A DNA stretch of 18,378 nt from G001797105 sp964528155. Its GTDB lineage: Bacteria > Chloroflexota > Anaerolineae > Anaerolineales > E44-bin32. The notes beneath the pieces are model-generated. The model was not told where the DNA came from. It did no database searches and saw nothing but the letters and a program-made list of their open reading frames with translations. Of this stretch, positions 7,803-15,253 are shown piece by piece. The stretch is from NCBI GenBank assembly GCA_964528155.1, contig CAZGRL010000071.1:1-18378 (forward strand), read 5' to 3'. Positions within the stretch are counted from its first letter, which is position 1, and each line of letters starts with the position of its first letter. The position numbers and the translations under genes are program-made.

Positions 7803-8828
7803 TTGAAGAAACCCACGATCAAAGAAGTCGCCAGGGTCGCTGGCGTCTCAACCACCACGGTGTCTCGGGTGCTCAACGACCACCCGGATGTCTCAGTGTC
7901 CACGCGAAAGCGCGTCCAGCAAGTGATCGATGAGCTGGGGTATCGTCCGAGCGCCGTTGCACGGAGCCTGATCCAGGGCGAAAGCCACTCGCTGGGGATC
8001 GCGGTCTTCGGCCTGGAGCACTACGGCCCGTCCCACACCGTAGTCGGCGTCGAGAAGAAGGCCGAAGAACTCGGCTATTCGATGGTCGTGGCACTCATGC
8101 ACTCAGGGGACATCCGGCAGAAGCAGCAAGAGCAAATACTGAGCAACCTGTCATCACGACAAGTCGACGGGATCGTCTGGGCGATTGCCGAGCATGAAGA
8201 CAATCGAGATTGGCTCTGCCGCCAGGCCCGGGAACTCCCCATCCCAGTGGTTTTCCTCAACATGCAGCCCCGTCCAGATACAACGATGGTCGCCGTCAAC
8301 AACTACGGGGGCGCTCGCCAAGCCACAGAGCATATCTTAAAGCAGGGATACCGCCGAATCGGGCACATCACCGGGCCCATGAACTGGTGGGAGGCGCATC
8401 AACGCGAGGCGGGCTGGCGCGATGCCATGCACGAGTCCGGGCTATCGACCGAGCGGCTGGAGGTCTTTGGGGACTGGTCGGCGGCGAGCGGCGATATTGG
8501 CATGCGTCGCTTGCTCGAGGGGGCGCCGGACATCGAGGCCCTGTTCGCCAGCAATGATCAAATGGCTCTGGGCGCTCTCCGGGCGGCGCGCGGCGCCGGT
8601 CGCCGTGTTCCGGAGGATCTGGCCGTTGTCGGTTTCGACGACATCCCCGAAGCGGCCTATTTCCATCCCCCGCTAACGACGATCCGACAGGACCTGCAGA
8701 AAATGGGAACCTTGGCTGTGCAGTTGGTCCACAGGATGATTCAGGATGGAAAGCAGGGTGAAAACTCCAAATCGGAGGTGCTGTGGGTGCAGCCCGAATT
8801 GATCACACGCAAGAGCTCGCTCGCCTAG
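7803..8828 (+). CDS. LacI-family transcriptional regulator
   Basis: A 341-residue sugar-responsive repressor. The N-terminal helix-turn-helix is at about residues 5-26 (IKEVARVAGVSTTTVSRVLN). The hinge helix near 50-58 (SAVARSLI) includes the leucine that intercalates at the central CG of the operator. A periplasmic-binding-protein-like effector domain follows (about 62-335), with the family block LAVVGFDDIPEAAYFHPPLTTIRQ near the end. The start is TTG at 7803. A strong promoter-like sequence and a CCGG-centred palindrome lie directly upstream, and the isomerase gene begins 50 bases after the stop, so lacI probably heads the arabinose operon and controls itself. The effector is likely L-arabinose or a pathway intermediate, but this is inferred from neighbours only. 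Confidence 0.92.
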   Translation: MKKPTIKEVARVAGVSTTTVSRVLNDHPDVSVSTRKRVQQVIDELGYRPSAVARSLIQGESHSLGIAVFGLEHYGPSHTVVGVEKKAEELGYSMVVALMHSGDIRQKQQEQILSNLSSRQVDGIVWAIAEHEDNRDWLCRQARELPIPVVFLNMQPRPDTTMVAVNNYGGARQATEHILKQGYRRIGHITGPMNWWEAHQREAGWRDAMHESGLSTERLEVFGDWSAASGDIGMRRLLEGAPDIEALFASNDQMALGALRAARGAGRRVPEDLAVVGFDDIPEAAYFHPPLTTIRQDLQKMGTLAVQLVHRMIQDGKQGENSKSEVLWVQPELITRKSSLA

Positions 8829-8878
8829 CCCATTCATTCGCGCTGACAGTCTGAGTGCTCAGCTCAGGAGAAACGCAT

Positions 8879-10309
8879 ATGGAAGCTGTGACTCTCGGGT
8901 TGATTGTGGGGAACCGGGGCTTCTTTCCGGATCACTTGTGCGAGACCGGCCGCCAGATCGTCTTGGAGGCTCTCGAGCAGGCCGATATCCAAGTCGTCGC
9001 CCTGTCGCCCGAAGACACAAAGTTCGGAAGTGTCGAAAGCCTTCAGGACGCCCGCAAGTGCGCCGACCTGTTCAGTCAGCACCGTCACGAGATCGACGGC
9101 GTCCTGGTGAGCCTGCCCAATTTCGGTGACGAGAGGGCGATTGCCAACACCCTGCGCTGGTCGGAGCTTGACGTTCCGGTGCTGGTGCAAGCCTTCCCGG
9201 ATGACCCGCAGCGGATGACGATCGCTGATCGACGGGACGCGTTCTGCGGCAAGATGTCGGCCTGCAACAACTTGCATCAGTACGGCATCAAGTTCACGCT
9301 GACGTCGCAGCACACTCTGTCGCCTGAGAGCGCGGAGTTTCGGGCAGATCTGGCTCGCTTTGCCGGCGTGTGCCGCGTCGTGAAAGGTTTGAAGAATGCC
9401 CGGGTGGGTGCGATCGGGGCACGTCCTGCTGCATTCAACACCGTCCGCTTCAGCGAAAAGCTTCTCGAGAGGTCCGGTATCTCGATCGAGACTCTCGACC
9501 TGTCGGAGCTATTCGGCTGGATCGACGGGCTGAGTGAGGCGGACGCCCGAGTCAAGGCCAAGAAGGACGAGATTGTCAAGTATGTCTCGACCAAAGGAAT
9601 CCCCTCTGAGTCGCTTGTGAAGATCGCCAAGCTTGGGGTGGTCATCGACGATTGGATGGCCAGGAATGACCTTCAGGCGAGCGCCATCCAGTGCTGGACG
9701 GCCATGGAGGAGTTCTACGGGGTCGTCCCTTGCACAGTCATGAGCATGATGAGCAATAGGCTGATGCCCAGCGCTTGCGAAACGGATGTCGCCGGGGTCA
9801 TCGGAATGTACGCATTGAACCTGGCTTCAGGCAAGCCTAGCGCTATCGTCGATTGGAACAACAACTACGGCGACGATCCGGACAAGTGCGCCGTGTTTCA
9901 CTGCTCGAATCTACCCAAGGACGTCTTCGCCAAACAGACGATCTCCCCCGACTCTGTCCCCGTGATGAGTTACCAGGAGATCATCGCCGGTACGGTTGGT
10001 AAGGAGAACACATTCGGCACGATTGTCGGGAGAGTTCGCGCCGATGCACTCACGTACTGCCGTGTATCGACCGATGATTTGAACGGGCGCATCATGGCCT
10101 ACGTGGGCGAGGGCGAGCTGACCGAAGATCCGATGACAACATTCGGCGGCTATGGCGTGGTGCACGTACCCGGGCTGCAGACACTCCTACACCACATCTG
10201 CGATAACGGTTACGAACACCACGTGGCGATCAACCTTTCTCTGGTCGCCGATGTCGTCCACGAGGCGCTCACCAAGTACCTCGGATGGGACGTGTATTAC
10301 CACAAGTAG
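8879..10309 (+). CDS. L-fucose isomerase-family (COG2407) sugar isomerase, probable L-arabinose isomerase
   Basis: A 476-residue isomerase of the FucI/COG2407 group, unrelated in overall sequence to canonical AraA. I chose ATG 8879 because AGGAG sits eight bases upstream; a GTG at 8855 would add eight residues ahead of the ribosome binding site. Residues fitting the metal-site pattern are Glu301 in ACETD, Asp325 in AIVDWNN, His341 in VFHCSN and the pair His447/448 in NGYEHHVAIN. The family interconverts aldoses and ketoses through a metal-bound enediol. It sits where araA is expected, directly upstream of an M24-like gene, araB and araD, so the likely reaction is L-arabinose to L-ribulose. 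D-arabinose or L-fucose remain alternatives. The next gene starts six bases after the stop. Confidence 0.85.
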   Translation: MEAVTLGLIVGNRGFFPDHLCETGRQIVLEALEQADIQVVALSPEDTKFGSVESLQDARKCADLFSQHRHEIDGVLVSLPNFGDERAIANTLRWSELDVPVLVQAFPDDPQRMTIADRRDAFCGKMSACNNLHQYGIKFTLTSQHTLSPESAEFRADLARFAGVCRVVKGLKNARVGAIGARPAAFNTVRFSEKLLERSGISIETLDLSELFGWIDGLSEADARVKAKKDEIVKYVSTKGIPSESLVKIAKLGVVIDDWMARNDLQASAIQCWTAMEEFYGVVPCTVMSMMSNRLMPSACETDVAGVIGMYALNLASGKPSAIVDWNNNYGDDPDKCAVFHCSNLPKDVFAKQTISPDSVPVMSYQEIIAGTVGKENTFGTIVGRVRADALTYCRVSTDDLNGRIMAYVGEGELTEDPMTTFGGYGVVHVPGLQTLLHHICDNGYEHHVAINLSLVADVVHEALTKYLGWDVYYHK

Positions 10310-10315
10310 GCACAG

Positions 10316-11413
10316 ATGGACACGAGCGAACTTGAGACAAAACTCGCCGCTGTCGCGGAGCTGCTGAAGGACCATCACCTCGAGGCAATGCTGATCCGAC
10401 GTGTTCCGAATTTCGCCTGGGCCACGTGCGGCGCCTCGGCGTACGTCAACAGCGCCACCGAAGACAGCACCGCCAGCCTGCTCATCTCCCCCTCCGGTCG
10501 CTACCTGATCACCGACAACATTGAAGCGCCTCGATTGGAGTGGGAAGAGGGTCTGGCGGCCCAGGGGTGGGAATTTCGTGAGGGCCAGTGGTACGAGTCT
10601 CGGGGGGAAGTCGAGGGGTTGGTGCGAGGCTGGCGCCTCGGAGCCGATTCGCCCTACCCCGGCGCCATGGACCTGAGTATTGCGTTCCCGCGGCTACGAA
10701 TCAATCTGCATTTGCAGGAGCAGGCCCGCCTGAAGGACCTGGCGGACAAGTGCGCCGCCGCCATGAATCGAGCGATTCGATCCGTTCACCCAGGAATGAC
10801 CGAGCACGACATTGCCGCCGCGCTCGGCGAGGAAGCCCTCCGCCTGGGCGTCCTGCCTATCGTCAATCTGGTCGCCGTGGACGAGCGCGTCTCTGCCTTC
10901 CGCCACCCCCTCCCGACCGCCAGAGTCCTGGAGAAGTACGCCATGCTCGTGCTATGCGGCAGGCAGCATGGTTTGGTGTGCTCTGTGACCCGGCTGATCC
11001 ACTTCGGTCGATTGCCGGACGAGCTCCGGCGCCGGGCGGAGGCGGTTGCCGCTGTCGACGCCGCTTTCATCTCCTCAACTCAGCCCGGCCAGCCGATGGG
11101 CCAGGTATTCAAGGCCGGACTGGCGGCCTACGCCCGGGTTGGATACCCGGAGGAGTGGCGACTGCATCACCAGGGAGGACCTGTGGGCTACGAACCGCGT
11201 GAGTTTGTCGTCTCCGAAGAGACGGACGATATCGTGCGGGCGGGTCAGGCGTACGCATGGAACCCGACGATCACCGGCGCGAAATCGGAAGACACCATCC
11301 TGGTCGGGCCGGATGGGATTGAGATTCTGACGACCATGAATGACTGGCCGATGCTGGAAGCCGAGTTCGAAGGGCACACACTGCTCCGGCCTGCGGTGCT
11401 GGAAGTCGATTAG
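10316..11413 (+). CDS. M24 (creatinase/aminopeptidase P fold) protein lacking most metal ligands
   Basis: A 365-residue protein with a creatinase-type N-terminal domain (about 1-130) and a pita-bread M24 domain (about 135-345). Active M24 peptidases bind two metals through Asp, Asp, His, Glu, Glu. By motif alignment, the first Asp (LVLDLG) is Cys214 in LVLCGR and the second (SDITR) is Ser223 in CSVTR. The His of GHG is Gly288 in HHQGGPVG, the Glu of the EPG motif is Asn316 in AWNPTI, and only Glu325 in SEDT is kept. It is therefore unlikely to be a metallopeptidase. It lies six bases after the isomerase and eleven before araB, so it is co-transcribed with arabinose genes. Role unknown: a sugar-specific enzyme of creatinase fold or an accessory to the isomerase are possibilities. 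Confidence 0.85.
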   Translation: MDTSELETKLAAVAELLKDHHLEAMLIRRVPNFAWATCGASAYVNSATEDSTASLLISPSGRYLITDNIEAPRLEWEEGLAAQGWEFREGQWYESRGEVEGLVRGWRLGADSPYPGAMDLSIAFPRLRINLHLQEQARLKDLADKCAAAMNRAIRSVHPGMTEHDIAAALGEEALRLGVLPIVNLVAVDERVSAFRHPLPTARVLEKYAMLVLCGRQHGLVCSVTRLIHFGRLPDELRRRAEAVAAVDAAFISSTQPGQPMGQVFKAGLAAYARVGYPEEWRLHHQGGPVGYEPREFVVSEETDDIVRAGQAYAWNPTITGAKSEDTILVGPDGIEILTTMNDWPMLEAEFEGHTLLRPAVLEVD

Positions 11414-11424
11414 AGGGGCTAAGC

Positions 11425-13107
11425 ATGGTCCGGCGCAAGTACTCGATCGGAGTCGACTTCGGAACCGAGTCGGCTCGCGCCGTTCTCGTCGACGTGGCTG
11501 ATGGAGGCGAGCTCGCCACAGCCGTCCACCGGTACGCCAACGGCGTCATTGACGAGCGACTACCCGGCACGGACATTCCGCTCGGGCCGGACTGGGCCCT
11601 TCAGGATCCGAACGACTATATCGAATCGATCAAGCACGCGATTCCTGACGTCCTTCGAGAGAGCGGGGTCGACCCGGCGGATGTGATCGGGATCGGCATC
11701 GACTTCACGGCCTGCACCATGCTTCCTGCGAAAGGTGATGGGACGCCACTGTGCTTCCTGCCCGAGTGGCGAACCAACCCACATAGCTGGGTGAAACTCT
11801 GGAAGCATCACGCCGCTCAGCCGGAAGCCAACCAACTGAACCGGATCGCGCGTGAGCTTGGATATCCCTTCCTCGATCGCTACGGCGGGAAGATCAGTTC
11901 AGAGTGGTTCTTCCCCAAGGTTTGGCAGATCCTGGACGAGGCCCCGGAGGTTTACGAAGCATCCGATCGGTTTTTGGAGGCGGCTGACTGGATCGTCTGG
12001 ACGTTGACGGGTGTCGAGAGCCGCAACAGCTGCACCGCGGGCTACAAAGCGATCTGGTCGAAGCGTGAGGGTTTCCCACCTTCCGGGTTCTTCAAGGCTC
12101 TGGCGCCCCGCCTGGAACATGTCATCGACGAGAAGATGACCCGGGCCATTGCCCCGCTGGGCGGCCTTGCGGGCGGCTTGAGGGATGAAGCTGCAAGCTG
12201 GACGGGCCTCAGACCCGGGACGGCGGTTGCCGTTGCGAACGTCGATGCCCACGTCGCCGTCCCTGCCTCCACGGTCGTCGAGCCGGGCCGCATGGTCATC
12301 ATCATGGGTACGTCCAATTGCCACATGCTTCTCGGGGAGGACGAGCGCATTGTCCCAGGCATGTGCGGTTGCGTCGAAGACGGCATCATTCCGGGGCACT
12401 TTGGTTACGAGGCCGGACAGTCTTGCGTCGGAGACCACTTCGCCTGGTTCGCCGACAACTGCGTTCCCGCAGCGTACGAACGGCAGGCCAAGGAACAAGG
12501 GCTGAGCGTTCTTGAGTTGATGGAGGAGAGAGCCTCGGCCTTGCAGCCGGGGGAGAGCGGACTTCTTGCACTGGATTGGTGGAACGGAAACCGAAGCGTG
12601 TTGGTTGACGTCGACCTTACGGGGCTGCTTATCGGGGCAACTCTGTCGACGAAGCCGGAGGAGATCTACCGCGCCCTGATCGAAGCCACAGCTTTCGGTA
12701 CTCGAGTGATCATCGAGACGTTTGAAGAGAACGGCGTTCCGGTCAATGAGATCGTGGGAACAGGCGGGCTGCCGGATCGCAACAAGCTCTTCATGCAGGT
12801 GTACGCCGACATCACCGGACGCACGGTCCACGTTGCCGGCTCGACACAGACACCCGCGTTGGGGTCGGCGATGTTCGGCGCCGTAGCCGCCGGAAGTGAC
12901 GCCGGGGGTTATGACACGATCGTCCAGGCAAGTCGCGCCATGGCGCATCTGCGGGACAAGAGCTACGTGCCGAACCCGCTGCAGAAGGATGTATACGATC
13001 GCCTGTACCACGAATACCAAACGCTGCACGACTACTTTGGGCGTGGCGCGAACGACGTGATGAAACGCCTGAAGGCCTTGCGGGCTGAAGTCATCGCTAC
13101 GGCCTGA
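11425..13107 (+). CDS. araB: Ribulokinase
   Basis: A 560-residue FGGY-family kinase that phosphorylates L-ribulose to L-ribulose-5-phosphate with ATP in the cytoplasm. The length matches AraB rather than the shorter xylulokinases and glycerol kinases. Typical AraB blocks are GVDFGTESARA (9-19), GIDFTACTMLP (91-101), PHSWVKLWKHHAAQ (119-132), NVDAHVAVPA with the likely catalytic Asp274, GTSNCHML (295-302) and GTGGLPDRN in the C-terminal lobe. The start is ATG 11425 with GAGGGG about eight bases upstream. It is eleven bases from the M24-like gene and 28 bases before araD, so all belong to one transcription unit. No key residue appears to be missing. Confidence 0.95.
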   Translation: MVRRKYSIGVDFGTESARAVLVDVADGGELATAVHRYANGVIDERLPGTDIPLGPDWALQDPNDYIESIKHAIPDVLRESGVDPADVIGIGIDFTACTMLPAKGDGTPLCFLPEWRTNPHSWVKLWKHHAAQPEANQLNRIARELGYPFLDRYGGKISSEWFFPKVWQILDEAPEVYEASDRFLEAADWIVWTLTGVESRNSCTAGYKAIWSKREGFPPSGFFKALAPRLEHVIDEKMTRAIAPLGGLAGGLRDEAASWTGLRPGTAVAVANVDAHVAVPASTVVEPGRMVIIMGTSNCHMLLGEDERIVPGMCGCVEDGIIPGHFGYEAGQSCVGDHFAWFADNCVPAAYERQAKEQGLSVLELMEERASALQPGESGLLALDWWNGNRSVLVDVDLTGLLIGATLSTKPEEIYRALIEATAFGTRVIIETFEENGVPVNEIVGTGGLPDRNKLFMQVYADITGRTVHVAGSTQTPALGSAMFGAVAAGSDAGGYDTIVQASRAMAHLRDKSYVPNPLQKDVYDRLYHEYQTLHDYFGRGANDVMKRLKALRAEVIATA

Positions 13108-13135
13108 ACCGGGCCGCGGGGTTGGGAGGAAACGC

Positions 13136-13738
13136 GTGCTGGAAGCGATGCGTCAAGAGGTCCTCGAACTCAACCTCGAGCTTCCCAGGAACAACCTTGT
13201 GAGCTGGACGGGAGGCAATGTCAGCGTTCGTGATACGGACACGAACCTCGTCGTCATCAAACCATCCGGCGTGAGGTACGACCGGCTGCGACAGGAGCAC
13301 ATGGTGGTTGTCGACCTCGAGGGAAGGGTCGTCGACGGCGGTCTCAAACCCTCATCGGATACGGCCAGCCACCTCTACATCTACCGACATAGGCCGGATG
13401 TGTTCGGAATCGTTCACACGCACTCCGCCTACGCCACGGCCTTCGCCGCCATCGGCCGAGAGATCCCCGTCTACCTTACCGCTCAGGCGGACGAATTTGG
13501 CGGGCCGATCCCGTGCGGGCCGTTCGCCCTGATCGGCGGAGAAGAGATCGGAAAGGTTGTCGTCGAGACTCTCGGGCGTTCTCCTGCAGTGCTGCTCAAG
13601 AACCATGGAGTTTTCACGGTCGGAGAGAGCGGTGAAGCAGCCGTCAAGGCGGCCGTGATGGTCGAGGACGTCGCCCGAACGGCCTGGCTCGCCCTGCAGA
13701 TTGGGAAACCCGAGGGAGATCCCTCCCGGTGTGGTTGA
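13136..13738 (+). CDS. araD: L-ribulose-5-phosphate 4-epimerase, frameshifted near the C-terminus
   Basis: A class II aldolase/epimerase-family enzyme converting L-ribulose-5-phosphate to D-xylulose-5-phosphate. The start is GTG 13136 with GGGAGGA five bases upstream. The zinc ligands are His94 and His96 (HTHSAY) and His157 (KNHGVF). Asp119 in QADEFGG matches the catalytic Asp120 of E. coli AraD, and the phosphate-site block is GGNVSVRD (26-33). The frame as read ends after 200 residues in GKPEGDPSRCG. Skipping one G of the GGG at 13714-13716 gives GKPEE followed by IPPGVVERLHDRYTNVYGQ and a stop at 13776-13778, the standard AraD ending, for 213 residues. As read, the protein lacks the tail tyrosine equivalent to E. 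coli Tyr229, an acid/base residue. A sequencing error is quite possible. Confidence 0.93.
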   Translation: MLEAMRQEVLELNLELPRNNLVSWTGGNVSVRDTDTNLVVIKPSGVRYDRLRQEHMVVVDLEGRVVDGGLKPSSDTASHLYIYRHRPDVFGIVHTHSAYATAFAAIGREIPVYLTAQADEFGGPIPCGPFALIGGEEIGKVVVETLGRSPAVLLKNHGVFTVGESGEAAVKAAVMVEDVARTAWLALQIGKPEGDPSRCG

Positions 13739-13778
13739 ACGACTGCACGACCGTTACACCAACGTCTACGGGCAGTGA
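13716..13778 (+). other. Out-of-frame conserved C-terminal tail of araD
   Basis: In the frame shifted by one base, 13716-13778 encodes EIPPGVVERLHDRYTNVYGQ and then TGA. This is the conserved AraD family end and keeps the catalytic tyrosine. Its intact preservation argues that the frame break is very recent, or is an error in the sequence. Confidence 0.85.
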
Positions 13779-14026
13779 AATGTGGCTACGGAGGACAGCG
13801 TGGGGTGGCATGCTTGGCCTCCAAGGATGAAATCTGACCAAGTCAAGCTCGTCAACGACACCGGGGGTCATCGCGGCTGAATCTCGATCCGTCAGACAGA
13901 CCAGACGAACCACGGTCGTCGCATGAGGAAAGGAGATGGAGCATCGCATCGGAGGCAGGAGAGAAGAGTCATCCTTCTGGCGAGTGGGAGTAACACCCGC
14001 AATTCATCTCGAAAGGAGAGAGAACA

Positions 14027-15184
14027 ATGTTACGCAAATCATTCGCCGTGGTCATGGTCATCGGTCTGCTCCTGGTGGCCTGCGCCCCAGCAGCCCCCTC
14101 CGGGGAGGTCGAGAACCTGCAGGGGCAACTTGCCACGGCCCAGGCGGGGTTGGCCGCAGCCCAGCAAGCAGGCGGTGATGCCGCTGCGCTTGAGACTCAG
14201 GTCGGTGATCTGCAATCACAGCTGACGGCAGCCCAGGCCCAGCCCACCGCCGCACCGGTCGAGGAAGCCGCCAACTGGTGCAGCGGTGTGAACATCGTGT
14301 TCTTCCCTGGCGGACCGGCAGGTGGTGTGTTCGCCGTCAACGTCTACAACGGCGCCGTGCAAGCGGAAAAGGATCTGGGACCCACGGTCCAGTACGTTTG
14401 GTCGGACTGGGATCCGCAACAGATGATCCAGCAGTTCCAGGAAGTCGCCGCCACCAAGCCGGACGGAATCGCCGTCATGGGCCATCCCGGTGACGAAGCT
14501 TTCGATCCCCTGATCGAGGCTGCCGAATCCAACGGCATCATCGTCACCAGCCAGAACACCGAGCTTCCGAACATGATCGACAAGTATGCCGCTGCCGGCT
14601 TCGGCTATGTCGGCGCCTCCAACTACACGGCTGGCCAGGCGCTGGGCGCCGAAGCCGTCAAGCGCTTCGATCTGAAATCGGGCGACCGGGCCATGGTCTG
14701 GGGTCTACTTGAGCAACCGACCCGAGGTCTTCGGACCAAGGGCGTCATCGACGCGCTCGAGGCGGCCGGCCTGACCGTGGACTACATCCCCATTGACGAC
14801 GCCACGAACGCCGACCCGGTGGCTGGCACGCCCACCTTCACGGCCTATGTGGCCTCACACCCCGACGTGAAGTTGGTGGTGATTGATCACGGCGGCCTGA
14901 CCGCCACGGCGGAAACGTACATGAAGGCCGCCGGCAAGAATCCGGGCGACATCGAGATTGCAGGATTCGACCTCTCCCCGGCGACCATCACCGCTATCCA
15001 GGGCGGCTGGACCGGGCTGGTGATTGACCAACAGGAGTGGTTGCAGGGGTACCTGCCCATCCTGCAAATCTGCTTGACCAAGGTCTACGGCTTCTCCGGT
15101 CTCTACGTCAACACCGGCGGAGGCTTCGTCGACAAGAGCAACGTGGACTTCGTTGCGCCCCTTGCGGAAAAGAACATCCGGTAA
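14027..15184 (+). CDS. CUT2 sugar ABC transporter substrate-binding lipoprotein
   Basis: A 385-residue RbsB-type (periplasmic binding protein type I) sugar-binding protein. The signal peptide ends in the lipobox LLVAC with lipidated Cys19, so it should be membrane-anchored. Residues about 27-70 form an Ala/Gln/Leu-rich, heptad-like coiled coil (VENLQGQLATAQAGLAAAQ...), followed by an Ala/Pro/Thr linker (about 70-80). The ligand domain starts near CSGVNIVFFPGGPAGGVF. The sugar-binding domain has the usual order, including QFQEVAATKPDGIAVMGHPGD and the late block GDIEIAGFDLSPATITAIQGG. The start is ATG 14027 with AGGAG eight bases upstream. It is followed by a strong hairpin, then by the ATPase and permease genes of the same importer. 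The likely cargo is L-arabinose or galactose, from context. Confidence 0.93.
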   Translation: MLRKSFAVVMVIGLLLVACAPAAPSGEVENLQGQLATAQAGLAAAQQAGGDAAALETQVGDLQSQLTAAQAQPTAAPVEEAANWCSGVNIVFFPGGPAGGVFAVNVYNGAVQAEKDLGPTVQYVWSDWDPQQMIQQFQEVAATKPDGIAVMGHPGDEAFDPLIEAAESNGIIVTSQNTELPNMIDKYAAAGFGYVGASNYTAGQALGAEAVKRFDLKSGDRAMVWGLLEQPTRGLRTKGVIDALEAAGLTVDYIPIDDATNADPVAGTPTFTAYVASHPDVKLVVIDHGGLTATAETYMKAAGKNPGDIEIAGFDLSPATITAIQGGWTGLVIDQQEWLQGYLPILQICLTKVYGFSGLYVNTGGGFVDKSNVDFVAPLAEKNIR

Positions 15185-15192
15185 TCGGGCAA

Positions 15193-15225
15193 AGACCTGA
15201 CAGGTCCTAAGGACCTGTCAGGTCT
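15193..15225 (+). terminator. Perfect 15-bp hairpin after the binding-protein gene
   Basis: AGACCTGACAGGTCC (15193-15207) and GGACCTGTCAGGTCT (15211-15225) are exact reverse complements around a TAA loop. The hairpin begins eight bases after the stop codon and is followed by CTTCGTTTC, a short T-containing tract. It probably acts as a leaky terminator or mRNA 3' stabiliser, so that the binding protein outnumbers the ATPase and permease. Each arm also contains the near-palindrome ACCTG-A-CAGGT, so a dispersed repeat element is an alternative. Confidence 0.75.
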
Positions 15226-15253
15226 CTTCGTTTCATCAGCGGGAGGTGCTCTG

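Noticed and set aside
11899..13029. 376-codon open frame on the - strand inside araB
   Set aside because: It lies wholly antisense to a clear ribulokinase gene; long antisense frames are common in GC-rich coding DNA and the translation shows no family features.
13779..14026. Regulatory element or short gene between araD and the binding-lipoprotein gene
   Set aside because: Only a weak 5-bp inverted repeat (CTTGG/CCAAG) and purine-rich stretches are visible. No operator like that at 7764 and no convincing promoter could be found.
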